Below are positions 1 to 11,888 of a stretch of 64,000 nucleotides of DNA, piece after piece; position 1 is the first letter of the stretch, and every line of letters begins with the position of its first letter. Position numbers and translations under genes: made by a program. The stretch lies in NCBI GenBank assembly GCA_014925825.1, contig JACGCK010000068.1:62001-126000 (forward strand), in the 5' to 3' direction. Under the pieces are notes generated by a model. The model made no database searches. It saw nothing but the letters and a program-made list of their open reading frames with translations, and was not told the DNA's origin. The DNA comes from Pholiota molesta (lineage: Eukaryota > Basidiomycota > Agaricomycetes > Agaricales > Strophariaceae).

Positions 1-1515
1 TAAACCTAGGCTGTTGTCGCAATTGCGAACTAGCACAACACGGGCATTTCAAGCGTTAATATATTGAACATGCGTCTTAATAACAATTCTGCGCGCGATG
101 ATATTAGCTTACGCCTTGAGAGGAGAGTGCAGAGAGGGCAACTTACGAATTTTGTAGTACCTACGACGAATCTCAAACACCTCTGATATACTATTTTGGG
201 ATCACACTTTCGAGCAGTCATATAACACACTGTCGATGAACCAGTTAAGCTTCAGCGAGAGCACCAAGGATGGAAACACGAGAATACTTACCTGGGAGTA
301 GGTTCGATTTCCCAACTCTTTTCCTCGCCAAGCTAGATCCCTGTATTCTATGGGCTGGATATCTGATTGGACCTTCTAAACCCACCTGCGGTTCGCAACG
401 CCCCCGTTGTCGTTCCTGAGGTCTTCGCTGAGGTCTGGAGTGGCTAATTCGATGACAATCGGAGAGGCTGTTCATCGAATTTGGATATTTAGTATTACGG
501 GGCCTTATCCGACGCGTTCGCAACCGTGCCACAAACCCATACCCATAAACCCTATCGACCAAACCTATTTCTTTCATGAAGAAGCGATTGTGAACAAAAA
601 TTCTCAAGCAGACCCCACTGCCAGATCGCGCATATCTGCGCGGTCTGGCGGTATGGCTGTAGGCTGCAGATGCTGTACAGCCCACTGAGCGGAATGGTTC
701 GACGGTATTTATGTTTCAATCGCATGTTTGTAAAGGTGTTTCGTCGATAGGGTGTATTGGTATATATGACGACGTCGCGAACAAGGGGGATGAAGTTCTC
801 GCACGGCAAGAGCAGAGGTAGGGGGATTAGAGAGAAACAGGGAGTGAAGCTTGAAGACGCACCCGACATTCTTCCAAACTGCTTCCTACTATTGCGGCGC
901 CCGCTAGGGGAAGGAAAAGAGACAGGCATTGGATTTTTATTGCCAAGCTGAGATATAGATTAGATCGCCATGGCGCATTACCAGAGCAGGACTCACGACT
1001 AGATACAGGAGACGTGCTATCGAAAGCAAAGGAATCCGCCAACCAGAGGAACATAGGTTAGACTTACTGTCCTCCATCACCCAAGGACCAAAAGTTTTTG
1101 CACATTGCAGCGCAGCCGGTTCTCCTTCCCCAAGCGAAGGTAGTGGCTAGCAAAGCCCATGGTACCGCCGCCAGATAACAAAGTGCCACCAGTTATCGAG
1201 GAGGCGCCGGTATCCGTAGATTTGACACTGGTGACTGCCCCAGCCATATGGTACCGCGTTGATCCTAACGACACCAGATGGTGAGTGTGATATCTCCAGT
1301 TGAACACGCTTTTAGAGGTTTTTGTTAACGTTTCTTTTGAGGTTTACAGGCAAGTCTGGCGAGCTGGCGAGTCGGAGTAATGGAATTGTCTGTAGGAGAA
1401 AATCGCAGGCTTGAAAGCCGATGCTTGGCCGCGCGATAAACACGCACAAACACAGTGTCCGTGATCCAGCTTTGAATTATGGGCTCGACGCGACTCACCC
1501 CCATCCAGCTCGACG
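1..1515. other. Left edge, no confident gene
   Basis: No recognisable gene. On the minus strand an ATG near 1246 opens a Gly/Ser/Thr-rich stretch that ends at a stop near 1077. It has a plausible donor (GTAAGT) near 1066 and could be the first exon of a divergent minus-strand gene running towards the window edge. The downstream reading frames (about 550-970) are short and do not resemble a family I know. The stretch also serves as the upstream region of the plus-strand gene that starts at 1516. Confidence 0.4.
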
Positions 1516-2644
1516 ATGCCGCGCAAAGAAACATACTCCGGCCCTCTCTCCGCCCTGGCCCAGCAGAACCTCGTCTCCGAGGGCATCGAGAACTTCGAGC
1601 TGCCCAAAAGCGTCGTCATGAAGATCGCAAAGTCTGCAGTAACTACCCCCGTACCCCCCGTACACGCGTAGCCATCCTGAATGTCATTCGCAGATACCCG
1701 ACAACGTCAAGCTGCAAAAAGAGACGGTGCTATCGCTCGTGAAGGGCTCGACGGTGTTCATCAACTACTTAGGTGCGTCTATCACCCGACACTCCGTCGC
1801 CAAAACCACAACGTTCTGACGGCTACTGCCTTTTCTCCAGCTGCAACGTGCGTCTGATGTCCACTTTTCTAACCACCCCGTGTGTTATTGTTGTTGACGC
1901 GCGCGCCCTGTAGCGCCCACGACGTGGCACAGTCGAAGCAGCACAAGAGCATCTCCGCCTCGGACGTCCTCAAAGCCCTCGAGACGATCGAGTTCGGCGA
2001 CATGGTGAACAAGCTCCAGGCCGAACTGCTGCGTGAGTCCCCCACCCCCCATCGCATCCCATCTACCACGACCGTCCCACCCACATCGCTGACCGGCTAA
2101 CTCCATCCACTCCGCGCACACAGTCTACCGCGACCTCTCGAAGAACGACAAAGGCAAGAAAGGGAACAACAGCACCAACGGCGCCGCGGGCGCCTCAGCC
2201 AGGAAAGCCCCCGCCGCCGGCAGCAGCGCCTCCGCCTCCGCCTCCGCGCCGCCGCCCCCGCGCGCGAAGGGCAAGGAGCGCGTGTCCACCGGCAACCCGC
2301 GCCCCGTGCTCCCCTTCACCTCCGCCCCGCTCGGCCCTGCGCCCCACCACCCGATGGACGTGGACGTGGACGAGGACGGGCGGCTCGCGAGTGCGAGCGC
2401 GAGCGCACCGCAGCAGCGCGGGGGCGGCGGCGAGCTCGACCCGAACGACCCGGAGCAGACGTGGGAGGAGGAGGAGGTGGACACGGACGATTTCGATGTG
2501 AAATATTACAATAGTTCCGAGCCCGACGAGGAGGACACCTACGAAGCGCTGGAGGATACCGTCGCGCTGGAAGAGATGGAGATACATGCGGATGCCCGCG
2601 GGGTGGAGGAGCGCCCGTCTCTCATGGAAGATGTCGAGGATTAG
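1516..2644 (+). CDS. DPB4: DNA polymerase epsilon subunit Dpb4/POLE3-like histone-fold protein
   Basis: Predicted small histone-fold subunit of DNA polymerase epsilon; the family also acts in the CHRAC/ISW2 remodeller, pairing with a Dpb3/POLE4-type partner in the nucleus. Exons 1516-1638, 1694-1772, 1841-1847, 1914-2032 and 2124-2644 join in phase to give about 282 residues. The histone fold spans residues about 27-115: ELPKSVVMKIAKSA, then IPDNVKLQKETV, then a helix ending in NYLAATAHDVAQ, then ISASDVLKALETIEF. These match the POLE3 pattern of LPNAVI, ISKEA and LNASDVLSAMEEMEF. A low-complexity Ala/Ser/Pro linker follows, then a very acidic C-terminus, as in POLE3. The third exon is only 7 nt but is needed for the conserved AATAHD segment. 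The ATG at 1516 is the first in frame. It converges with the next gene, with only about 155 bp between the stops. Confidence 0.9.
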
Positions 2645-2800
2645 TCAGTGGTCCTTTCTGTTTCTCTATTCGCCTCTGGTTTCGTGTATACTGTAATTTT
2701 TCACTCCAGCATATATCCTATCCTACTCCTTTCGCAACGCAACGCAAAACAACAAGCCAAGCAGGAAGCACAGGCTGCCCACAATAGTTACAGAACATAT

Positions 2801-5800
2801 TCAAACACTAGAAACGATCCTAAACGGGTCCGAGCCCCCATTCTCCAGCCCCGCCAGCACGGCCTGGCGCACCGCGCCCAGGTACTCCGCCAGCGTGCGC
2901 CCCCCGTCGTTCATGAAGTCCTCGTACAATTTGTACCGCGAGTCCGCGATCACGTTCGCCAGCTCCAGCGCGCGCCTCAGGTTCCTACAAATTAATCCAT
3001 CAATCGTCATTTTTTTTGATAATAAAAAATCGGCGCGCGGAATGCGGCGAAGGGGAAGAACGCACTCTGCGATGACCTTGCGCGACGAGTAGAGCATGTA
3101 GTGCAGCCGCAGGATCAGCTCGGGCACGTAGATCTGCCGGATGCGGATCAGCTCGCGCCGCCTTCGGTCGCCTAGTCCGTATTAAAGTAGTGCAATAAGT
3201 AATGCAATGAATGGTAAGTAGTAAGTAATGCAATGCGTCGATGCGTCAGTCAATGAGCGTTGTTTGCAGCAGGCAGCGGACGGAGCGTACCTCCACCGGT
3301 CTCGACGTCCGCGACGAGCCACTCCGTCGTGAGCAGCTTCAGGATCTGGTCATACGCCTGGTCGATCAGGCCCTGCAAACAAAAAAAGCCGCATCAGCAC
3401 CGCAGCCTCAGCACCACCACAAAACGCGCATAACGCACCCGATACTCAGCAACCCACGCCCCGCGCGCCTCGCGCCCCCCTCCACCACCGAGCCCGAGCG
3501 CGCCGCCGCCCTCCTGCGCCTGCGCCTGCCACTCCACGACGCGCGCGAGCGTGTCCCAGATCACGAAGAACTGCCGGTAGTGCAGATACTCCGTCGCGAC
3601 CTCCTCCGGCTCCGCCAGCTCCGCGAGCTCCACGGGCAGCAGCGCCAGGAGCGCGTGTGCGGCTTGGACGCGGCCCGCGCCTGTCGGAATCGAATAACAT
3701 AAGTCACGTACGAAGTAGGCATCAGAAGAAGGAAGGAGTAGGGAGAGGGAGTAACAAGAGGGAGGGTACGTGCCTAGGAGGTACCGCAGGATCACAGTGG
3801 CCTGCTCGAGCGCGACGGGGTACGTCGCCTCCATCACCGTCGTCCACTCGATCGAGCGCAGCAGCAGCAGCTCGCCCTCCGTCGGCGGCGGCTGCAGCGC
3901 GATAATCGACGGCAGCGGGCCCTTCAGCCGCGGCACCATCTACAGCGAAGCGAGGTTTACATTAATTCGCAGGTTTCAAAAAGAAAGGATATGAGCGGAG
4001 ACGGGAAAAAACGCACCTCATCAAACGCCTTCTCAATCGTGCGCTCCGCGGTGACCACCGCGACGCGCTCGATGTCGAGCCCGTGCTCGCGCGCGCGCGT
4101 CAGCGCCAGCCGCCGCTCGTGCGCGTCCGCGGACAGCCCGAGCGACACCAGGAACGCCGCGTAGCGCTCCACCGCGTTGTCGCCCAGCGCGCCTGCGTAG
4201 AGCGCGATCAGCTCGCGCTGGCCGGCTTGCTAGAGGGAGTGGAGGAAGGAAAGGAAGTGGAGGAAGGAAAGAACGTGTACGGAAAAAGAAATTGTACGAA
4301 GAAAGAAAGTATACGAAGAACGAAGGTAACCAAGAAAGAAAGAAGAAGAAAAGCAGGAAAAAAAAGCACGAGCATATATATCAGCGACACGCCGCGGGGA
4401 TGATCCAGAGAGGCCAGGCTCACCTCCAAAATGCCGATGTACGTCTCTAGAATGGTCTGCATCGCCTGCGGCGGCACCGGCACCTCGATCATCTGCAGGA
4501 ACAGACAAAAGTGCGCATAGAACCGCGTCATATTGTCGTACCTGACGAAAAATATGTGTTACTTCATGCACTGCCATTCGACCGATGATACCACACGAGA
4601 GAGAGAGACGCACTCAAATGTATGCGGCGCGAAACTGCCGTCCGCCAGCCCCGCTGCAAAGGTATGGAGCAGCCGGTCCATCCGGTTCAGGATGATGAAC
4701 AGCTGCGAGAAGTGGAACGCGTGGTCCGCCGGGGGCCTATCCTTTCCATCAGCACACCACCACCACCACGAACAACACAAGGAAGACCACACACCCCTCG
4801 GCCACCGCGACGCTCCTTAGGCTCTCCAGCGCCCGCACCACCTCCTCCCCCACCTCCCCTCCTCCTCCTCCGCCCCCTCCTCGCCCGACGCGAGCGTGCG
4901 CCGCGCGTCGGCGCCGTTCGCCGGGAGCGCCTCGAGCCCGCCCTCCCAGAAGCTGCCCGGCGCGAGGCGCGCGAGCGCCGCGCTCGCGCGCGCCTCGCAC
5001 AGCACGCTGAGCTCCGCCCAGAGGTGGTCCTCCCACGTCCGGCACGCGGCCTTGAGGAGCGGCGCGGTCTCCGGCGCGGGCGCGAGCGTGGCGTAGAGCA
5101 GGCGCTCGGGGTCCGCGAGCGCGGGCTGCGGGGGGCGGGGTGGGTTAGTTAGCCGGGGGATGGGAATGGGAGTGGAAGAAGGAAAAAGGGAGAAGAAGGG
5201 GGTCGACGTACGTTGAGCGCGGCGCGGATGCAGGTGGACTTCCAGAGGGCGCGGTTCCGGTTGCCGGACCACACGCCCGCCGCGTCGGGGTCCTCGTTGT
5301 CGATGTCTTCTTCTTCGTCGCGTTGTGTTGCTTCGTGGCGCAGTGTCAGCAGAAACCCATGCACAGCGCTGTGGATGGGACTCACATAGCGCCTTCCACT
5401 GGAACAGCAGGGAGCCGCGGATGCTCGCGGCGCGCCACGGCTGGTGCGCCTGGCGGCACGCGTCGACGGCGTCCTGCAGGCGCCCCGCGCGGAGGTACCC
5501 GTACAGCGCCTGCAGCAGGCTCTTCTCATAGCTCTAACCCAACCAAACCCCCAAACCCATCAGCACACCACCCCTCACAAACACACACCCAATACAGGCG
5601 ACTCACCGCATCGTCCGCCGCCAGCGCCGCCCCGCCCGCGCGGCTCGGCGCATCCGGGTCCATCTCCGCGCCGCCGCGCCCCTCCCTCAGCCCCGTGCGC
5701 GCCGCCTGCAGCACCGTGTGCTTGGTGAACGGCCAGTAGCCCGTGCTCGCGCCGGGCGGCGCGGGCGCGGGCGCGGTGTCGTGCAGCCACTCGCGCACGA

Positions 5801-6270
5801 CGACGAGCTCGGAGAGGAGCGGCGACGCGCGGAAGACGGCCTGCGCGAGGTCGGAGGGCGGCGTGTAGGGGTTCTCGAGGAGGAGCTCCGCCGCGCTGGG
5901 CCCCGCGGGCGGGTCGGTCTTGCGGGCGCTGTTGGGTGGAGGTTTAGTGGGTTAGGGGGAGAAGGGGAGGGGGCGACGGACGGCATGACGGCTTGGAGGA
6001 GGGCCCATGTGTTCTCCTCGAGACGGAGGACGTCGATGTCTTCTGGAGCGGTGGTGATGTCCGCCCGATCCTCGAATTCTTCGATGCTGGTCTCGTTGAG
6101 CACGAGCAAGGAGCTGAGAGGCGGTTGGGTACTCACTGGGACTGGCATATCTCGCGCATGCGCGGTGCGAAACCAGTGTGGGGATCGAGAAGAGCGGCTA
6201 GATCATCCTTGATAGTTTGACAAACGGAGAGCACTTCCGCGCATGCCGCATACAAATCCGAGTCGGACAT
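2801..6270 (-). CDS. Nucleoporin Nup107/Nup84 family, multi-exon
   Basis: Scaffold nucleoporin of the Y-complex (Nup107-160/Nup84 complex) in the outer ring of the nuclear pore. Reading the minus strand gives about 14 exons of alpha-helical, Leu/Ala-rich sequence with Nup107 hallmarks in order: LLQALYGYLRAGRLQDAVDA, then NRNRALWKSTCIRAAL, then ERLLYATLAP, then ACRTWEDHLWAELSVLCE, then FSQLFIILNRMD, then RFYAHFCLFLQMIEV, then QRELIALYAGAL. The C-terminus has VPELILRLHYMLYSSRKV followed by LANVIADSRYKLYEDF. The start at 6270 begins MSDSDLYAACAEV, and the stop is TGA at 2801-2803. Introns are short, and one (about 4228-4430) holds a long purine-rich tract. Coding sequence is very GC-rich from 3.4 to 6.0 kb. 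The first intron, near 6080-6150, is uncertain because two donors fit. No frameshift was seen. Confidence 0.88.
4228..4375. repeat. Polypurine low-complexity tract inside an intron of the Nup107 gene
   Basis: Degenerate GGAAGGAAAG/GAAGAAAG repetition, almost all purine on the plus strand, so a polypyrimidine tract in the transcript of the minus-strand gene. Likely a simple-sequence expansion. Confidence 0.7.
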
Positions 6271-6577
6271 GGTTGGACGGTGGGATGGGCTGGCGTAGAA
6301 GATCTCTAGCTGTAGTTTCTGCGCAGTATTTGGCTAGTTTTTGGGGAGGAGGACCATATGCGGGGGCCTAGTAAGTGGCAACACTAAAGTAACAGTGGAA
6401 AGAACGCATTTCAGATTTCCAACACGCGACAGAACATCACGTCGCGTGATCTTCTTGTAACATTTTCTCTGTCACGCCATCATTAACTCATCTCTCTCGG
6501 CGCTCTATTTATCCCAGACACCTAAAACCAGCCTCTGTATCAAGAATTTCATCCGAGAATGACATAGTTGTACATAT

Positions 6578-8101
6578 TTAAACCACAAGATCGTCTCTAT
6601 CAGAGTACAAAATTCTAATGTTCAATGTTGGCGGTGAAAACACAATTTTCAAGGCAGGATTCATGGAAGAGCGAGGCATAAGCACATGGATATCGCTCAA
6701 TAGGTCAGAACCCTGATTGCTGAATAGGTCAAAACCATAATCATTACCACCTTCATCCGTGTCTTCATCTTCATCCGAGTGTTCTTCATCATCCGGGTGT
6801 TCTTCATCATCCGGGTGTTCCTCGTCATCCGAGTCTTCTTCATCATCCGAGTCTTCGTCAAAGGGAAAGAGCTTTAAGGACAGAGATTTCAAACTCGAAA
6901 ATTTGTCGGTGGAGAGGAGGCTGTCGAGATCCAGGAGGTCCTTAATCAGCGGCGACGGGTCGTCCGTTTGAAGTGTTATGCCAAGCTTTATTCCAAGGTG
7001 CGTCAAAAGCGGAAACGCGGGGGCGTTCTGCAAAATCGCGCCGGGGAGGTGGTGCAGAGGATTTTCGTCGTGCGCGTGCGTGTACCAAACCCGAAACCGC
7101 AACGTCTCCAGCGTCACCAACGCTTCTGGATGAACGGAGTTCAAGATATCAGAAAAGTTGGGATGAGAGGAGTATCCTGAACATATGCGATATCAGTTCT
7201 TTTCGTCTGAATTTTTGAGATCGGTGAAAAAAGATGACTTACGTTCAACAGATATATCTAGCGTCTTCAGCTGGCTCATCGTGGGCAACAAGCGATCCAT
7301 TGGTACTCCTTCATCTCCAGTGTCAGACGAGGATATTGTCGCCGAAAATGTCTCCAATTGGGACAAATCGAAGATCGGAAGCCCGCTATTCGGCCGGATA
7401 CCTTCAAGGATACCATCGACGGTGCTACGAGTCACCAGAAATGCCAACGACTTCAGCTGAAGCGGACGCGGATGGCAGACAACCAGCGGATCTGCTACAG
7501 ACGCCAAGGACACATCGGAGCCGAGGTGGAAAGTATGGAGGCAAGCGAGCGGATAAATTATCGAGATTGGGATATCCTGGTAGTGGTCGAAGTAAAGATG
7601 CGTGAGCGTATGCTGTTGCCGATGTACGAGGTCAACAATTGCCACTCGCAACGGCTCGTCCAAGCTATCCCAGCTCTCGAGTCTCCTCCAGGGTCCCCCG
7701 TAGTATTGATATCTAATATGCAGCTTCTCCAATCGATCGAATTTCTGCAAGAGCGGCAAGAGCGTCTCATCCACCGAATTCGAAGGATGCGGATAGAAAA
7801 CGAGCTCGCGGACGTATCCCGCAATCTCTGGGCTGCTCGCGACGAGTTTGGCTAGGTTCGCTGCTCCGATACACAGCGTCGATTCACGATTCTCGGACCA
7901 CGCAGGCGTATCAACGGCGATGTCCGCCCCATCGATACGCAATTTAAGACGGATCGCAGAGAACAAGTGTTTGCGACAGATATGCAGGAGGTGGCGGCAT
8001 GTTTGGGCGACGGATTGAATCGTTGCGAAATCAGGAGGGTCGCCATTCGCCAACGTGTCGATAATCGTATCCAAAGTGTCGAATGTAAGATCGCTCGACA
8101 T
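6578..8101 (-). CDS. F-box/LRR-like protein, Agaricomycete expanded type
   Basis: Two exons, 7243-8101 and 6578-7176, join across a GTAAGT...TTCAG intron in phase, giving about 485 residues. The N-terminus (LTFDTLDTIIDTLA, then SVAQTCRHLLHICRKHLFSA) has the shape of the F-box-like module of Agaricomycete proteins (Leu-rich helix, CR.L...CRKHLF). The rest is a leucine-rich pattern without exact repeats. F-box proteins usually recruit substrates to SCF ubiquitin ligases; that role is inferred from the family. The C-terminal exon carries a tandem acidic repeat (DDEEHP/DDEEDS). The frame continues upstream of 8101 without an ATG, so the ATG at 8101 (MSSDLTFD) is taken as the start. The Nup107 gene lies downstream on the same strand. 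Confidence 0.75.
6764..6862. repeat. 18-bp coding minisatellite in the F-box-like gene
   Basis: About five tandem copies of an 18-bp unit (TCTTCATCATCCGGGTGT type). On the minus strand it encodes a repeated acidic hexamer, Asp-Asp-Glu-Glu-His-Pro or Asp-Asp-Glu-Glu-Asp-Ser. Unit length is a multiple of three, so copy number can change without a frameshift. Confidence 0.85.
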
Positions 8102-8440
8102 CTTGTTGAAATCTTTTGAGATGGATCTCAAGCTCAAAAGGCGACGTTCCTTTACTCATGCCACTCACTGTTCTTGACAGAAACTTTAAGTTTGAAGGTG
8201 CTAAATAAGATGCCTGTGGAAAGAGCAGCCTAACCTAGACAATGGAAGCGGCGATGAGAGGAAGGAACAAGGAAGAAACTGTCCGTGCTCTTTGAATCTT
8301 TCAAATTCCAACAGTGACACGCGATAGATCATAGAACGTCACACCGCGTGATCTCCGTGTAACACTTCCTATGTCACGTCATCAACCAACGATTCCTCTT
8401 GCATTACTCTCAAGCTTAACGCTCCATCCAGTTGCACTGC
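8102..8440. promoter_or_regulatory. Upstream region of the F-box-like gene
   Basis: No ORF of interest. It contains ACGCGATAGATCATAGAACGTC-like sequence near 8320 that resembles the downstream flank of the same gene (near 6420: ACGCGACAGAACATCACGTC), so this gene is flanked by a loosely repeated sequence of about 90 bp. Function is unknown. Confidence 0.35.
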
Positions 8441-9360
8441 TCTCAAAGATGCACTTGTAGGCAAGCTTGTGTTCGACGATCCTCGCGTATCCCAATGCCT
8501 GGCTTTGCATTCTCCTGCAATTCGTGACTCCCTAGGCAGTGATATTCAGCACAGATCAGCGATGTCAGACGTGAACTGGAGAAGACATCTGCTACGGCAC
8601 CTGGGAAGTCAATTGAAGGCCGGGAGGCAGATTACGAGGCTCCGGGCTATCTTGGTGCTCAGACGTTCAAGATGATGGTTGACCGAAAGACGCTTAGACC
8701 TCTGGTACGTTTGAACCACTCAATTCGGTACAGTTATTGAAGGTGTGATTCTCCTAGGCGTCCATATTTGAATATAGCGAAATAGTTCAGAGTTAATCTA
8801 CGACAGCCCAAACACACTTCTCCGTCAGATGCCAGCACCTGGGGATTTCCTAAATGCAGCCCCGGTTTCAAGCTGTGCGATCGTTCATCCTTGGTTCTGA
8901 CCTCTGGACATAAATGCGTTCTCTGGCGTCACGTCAGTGCTGTTTGCGTAGTACGGCCTACTCCTCAACAAAGGCCAAGGTCTGGTAGCGGTTCCAAGGT
9001 CGTGACACCGTTGATCTTGCAAGCAGCAGATTACGCTAGACTTCATGTCTCCACTCGCTCCTTCCAGCTCTTCTCTGTCTGGCTCCTCGTTCTCGGGTCT
9101 CTGTTTTGCGTCTCATCTTTCGACTGTGCCGGGTTCTTTTCTCTCCCATTCACAATATATGGAAGGACACGGCTATTCGATCGTGCTGCTTGTTTGCTTG
9201 TTCGCTGACTTGTCCTTTGTCACCGATGGAGTTTGCTCAAGATCCTACAGTCACAAAAAGCTGGGCCGCGGGGCTGCGGAAGATTTTCCGATGTTCGCGA
9301 TTACGACGAGTTGTCCTTCTTGGTCACATACTACCGTTGGATGAGACGTAATGCATGGCG
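8440..9360 (+). pseudogene. Repeat R, copy A: decayed gene of unknown family
   Basis: One of three related stretches (A here, B at 14480-15480, C at 16105-16720). Shared landmarks in order are ACCTCTGGTAYG (a donor-like site), a CAGAGTT...AACCCAAACGCAC-like block, TCTGGCGTCA, TCCAGCTCTTCTC, a CTCCCATTCA block, ATGGAGYTYGRTCAAGATCCTA and GAAGATTTTCCGAYGTTCGCGATTACGACG. The first 120 bp of this copy still read as protein (LVGKLVFDDPRVSQCLALHS), then the frame breaks. I do not recognise the parent protein. No terminal repeats were seen. Confidence 0.55.
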
Positions 9361-9769
9361 CTGCAATTCAATCCCCAGAGAACGGCGCAGTTCATGGCTG
9401 TGCTTACCAATTTTAGACGCCTTCCTATCAAAGAACCCGTTCCAGCATTGGTATCGATGTTCTTGCTGATAAGCTTAACACAAATACCGGTCCTTGATTT
9501 CGAGGCATCGGACGAGGCAAGCCGTCCAGGTCTTTTTTCCGTATGTGTTTTGTCTGATAGCCATTGCCTTCAGCCCAAATGCGCTCTTCGACAGTTTCGG
9601 AATGGCTTGGGGGACGATTTCTGGAATCTGGAGTATGGACTCTGTTACGATGCGGTGAGCCTTGTTATCTACATTACAGATATTCTGACATTCATTCAAT
9701 AGGTCCTTTGCAACACATGTCTGGCAATTCTGGCGAAGCATTCTGCCTTGCGACTCTTTTTTCTTTTGA
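9361..9769. other. Unassigned stretch between repeat R-A and the otubain fragments
   Basis: No convincing gene. Short open frames encode hydrophobic runs, but none has a start, splice signals and family resemblance together. It probably belongs to the same decayed material as its neighbours. Confidence 0.3.
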
Positions 9770-10215
9770 GAATACTCACCGTGCTTACCATGCTTCTTTT
9801 AATCGCGTGTTTTGTACATTGACTGGACTTTGAACTTGCTGCATTTGGCCCAATTTTGTCTCAGTCGCAGCTACTACATCTTTTACCCTGTTCTGACACG
9901 AAAGACCTCATGGACATTGACTGATTCAACGCTAATATCGTGCAATCGAGCTAAGGATGAAGAAGGCTGTGGCGTTCTTGATCTGGAAAGGATTCCGTGA
10001 CATCAAATTACTGGTGGGACGGGGTAATTGAATGTCTTTATCTAATACAATCGATGAAATCGATGCTCTATCAATGGATTTTCATATGTCGTTGAACGGC
10101 GCCATACAGGATTACGATTTACCATGTTGATTTTATACCGTATCGAAACAATTTCAACGCAAACAAACAAGCGCTGGTGCTATATATTGAACGTTGGACG
10201 TTGATCTATTCGCGT
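9770..10215 (+). pseudogene. Otubain pseudogene fragment (3' exons)
   Basis: Nucleotide-level match to the 3' half of the otubain gene at 45.8-47.4 kb. ACTCACCGTGCTTACCATGC corresponds to the exon 7/intron 7 junction, CTGACACGAAAGACCTCATGG to exon 8, and CAAACAAGCGCTGGTGCTATA to exon 9 (CAGGCGCTGGTGCTGCTGTA). Stops and indels break every frame. Introns are retained, so it arose by DNA duplication and not from an mRNA. Confidence 0.75.
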
Positions 10216-10329
10216 TGTGCCAGATTCTCGGTCTGGTGTGTATCACACACTGAAGGAATTTTTTTTTTGCATATGCGTACATACTGTGTCGGAGAGTGGT
10301 GGCCGTTATGGACATCGCTCGTAGTTGAC

Positions 10330-10490
10330 TTCTTACCGGACGTCCTCGCAGACACATACCTCAATGGCATCCAGTTTTAATGACACATGGATGTAGATAA
10401 CCAACCGTTTGACTTCGATGTCCTCGCAGCCATATACCTCAATAGCCTCGCACAGGACGATCAAGTTGATTTCATCCAGTTTTAATGACA
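10330..10490 (+). pseudogene. Two tandem scraps of the otubain exon 9 sequence
   Basis: GATGTCCTCGCAGCCATATA with CCTCAATAGCCTCGCACAGG, and GACGTCCTCGCAGACACATA with CCTCAATGGCATCCAGTTTT, both resemble otubain exon 9 (CTTGATCTTGCATACCTCAA, then TTGATTTCATTCAGTT). The two scraps share the ending ATCCAGTTTTAATGACA, so they are also repeats of each other. Confidence 0.6.
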
Positions 10491-11064
10491 GGCCTAGAAG
10501 TTAGACTGGACACAAATGAATAACCATCTGATAGGCAATAGAGTCACAGCCTCAAAGGATCTGAAGTAGAAATTTTTAACAAGCTGTCGGCCGGCGAAAG
10601 CATTATCTATGCACTAATCCAACAGAAACTTCTCTATAAAATAATGGCAGCATAACAGCGCAAGTGTCGGCTCGACTTGACGATTAATTTTCCGCCGGTT
10701 GTATCGAAATACAGTGGGACCTAACAGGATGAGTCTTCATATAGCTTCATAGTTGAGCTCCAATCAGTTAATTCAAGTTATTGAAAGATACCTGTTGCAA
10801 ATGAAGCTCAGCGTGCGTGCACCACAGCCTGAGGGCAACTAAGAACGGCCAAGTATTCTCTTGGATTCATCATCATCATGAGTACGTTACTACTGGGAGT
10901 AGATACTTCTGTAACATGTTTTTATCCGCCTCTGCATTCGCACTCCCTCTCACATAGCATACTCTCGCTCTTGGCATGCACTTAGTCCGAACTCGAACTT
11001 CTCCTCACCCACTCTTTACACCGTTTACACGTGGTTCATTGACCCAATCTTCACCGTGTACAGG

Positions 11065-11625
11065 TAGCGCCCATGACGGAATTGCGAAGTGAATACAAGA
11101 ATGGCTCGATTACGTTTGTCAAGCAGATCGATCGGCTTCTGGGATTCCAACACATCAGGCGTACTTGAGGTGCGTGGTGTCTACTCTTTTGTTTCCCAAG
11201 TGCGCATGCTTACATACAATCCAGGCGATGGCTATCGCTTCTATCGATGTCAGGATCTCACCCGCTATAATTTCCTACCCTTTGCGGGATCATGAAGATT
11301 ACTATGACGTATTCAAAGAACTCGTGGCGAAGGCTTCGAATGGGATGCCAATCTAAGTCTTGCTGGAAACGTTCCAGAATGCTGAAAGTATGTCATGTTG
11401 CAAATTTATGGGATGAATCTCCTACTAATATCCGAGCCAGATTGTCATTCCCTGGTGCTAAAATCGATAGGAAAGGCGGTGCGCGCTTAGATGAGAGATA
11501 CAACCATTGTCGCAGACAACATTGAAATTGACATTCTGTTAAACGCGTTGAAGCTGAACCTCGCTCTTGCATACCTGAACAGCACCACGCAGGATGGCCA
11601 TGTTGATTTCATCCCGTATTGACGC
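11065..11625 (+). pseudogene. Otubain pseudogene, catalytic region broken
   Basis: Matches exons 4-6 and 9 of the otubain gene at 45.8-47.4 kb. It has ATGACGGAATTGCGAAGTGA (exon 4), a 24-nt block at 11224-11247 equivalent to exon 5, AAGATTACTATGACGTATTC (late exon 6) and AACGCGTTGAAGCTGAACCT (exon 9). The catalytic motif GDGDCFYR reads GDGYRFYR, so the nucleophile Cys is gone. Most of exon 6 is deleted, stop codons are present and exons 7-8 are missing. It is a relic and not a second enzyme. Confidence 0.85.
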
Positions 11626-11739
11626 AAACAGATAGGTTTCCGTCTTGCAATATCGTTGCATTTGTTTCGAACTCTCGGTGTGGTGCTACTCATAGGGATG
11701 CCTGTACATCTATATCTGGTCATCACGATAAGAGATATA

Positions 11740-11880
11740 AGCATTATCAAAGTACAATGTTAAAATTGACGCTCTATCAAGCGCGTTAAAATTTAAACGC
11801 AGCCTGTTTGGTCGAAAACATTTGGGACTTGTCGTGAATAAACGATGGCTGATAGCCACGTTGCCGTCCCGATCTACACG
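11740..11880 (+). pseudogene. Further otubain exon 9 scrap
   Basis: AATTGACGCTCTATCAAGCG then CGTTAAAATTTAAACGCAGCC matches the beginning of otubain exon 9 (AATCGACGCGCTGTCAAACG). GATAGCCACGTTGCCGTCCC resembles the exon 9 donor region (ATAGGTACGTCGCCGTCCCC). The middle is deleted. Confidence 0.55.
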
Positions 11881-11888
11881 TGTTGTGC

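Noticed and set aside
301..330. tRNA-like T-arm (GGTTCGATTTCCC)
   Set aside because: The flanking bases do not form the T-stem or an acceptor stem, so this is a chance match. I found no other tRNA candidate that folds.
11065..11625. Second functional otubain
   Set aside because: The catalytic Cys is replaced, most of exon 6 and exons 7-8 are missing, and stops are present.
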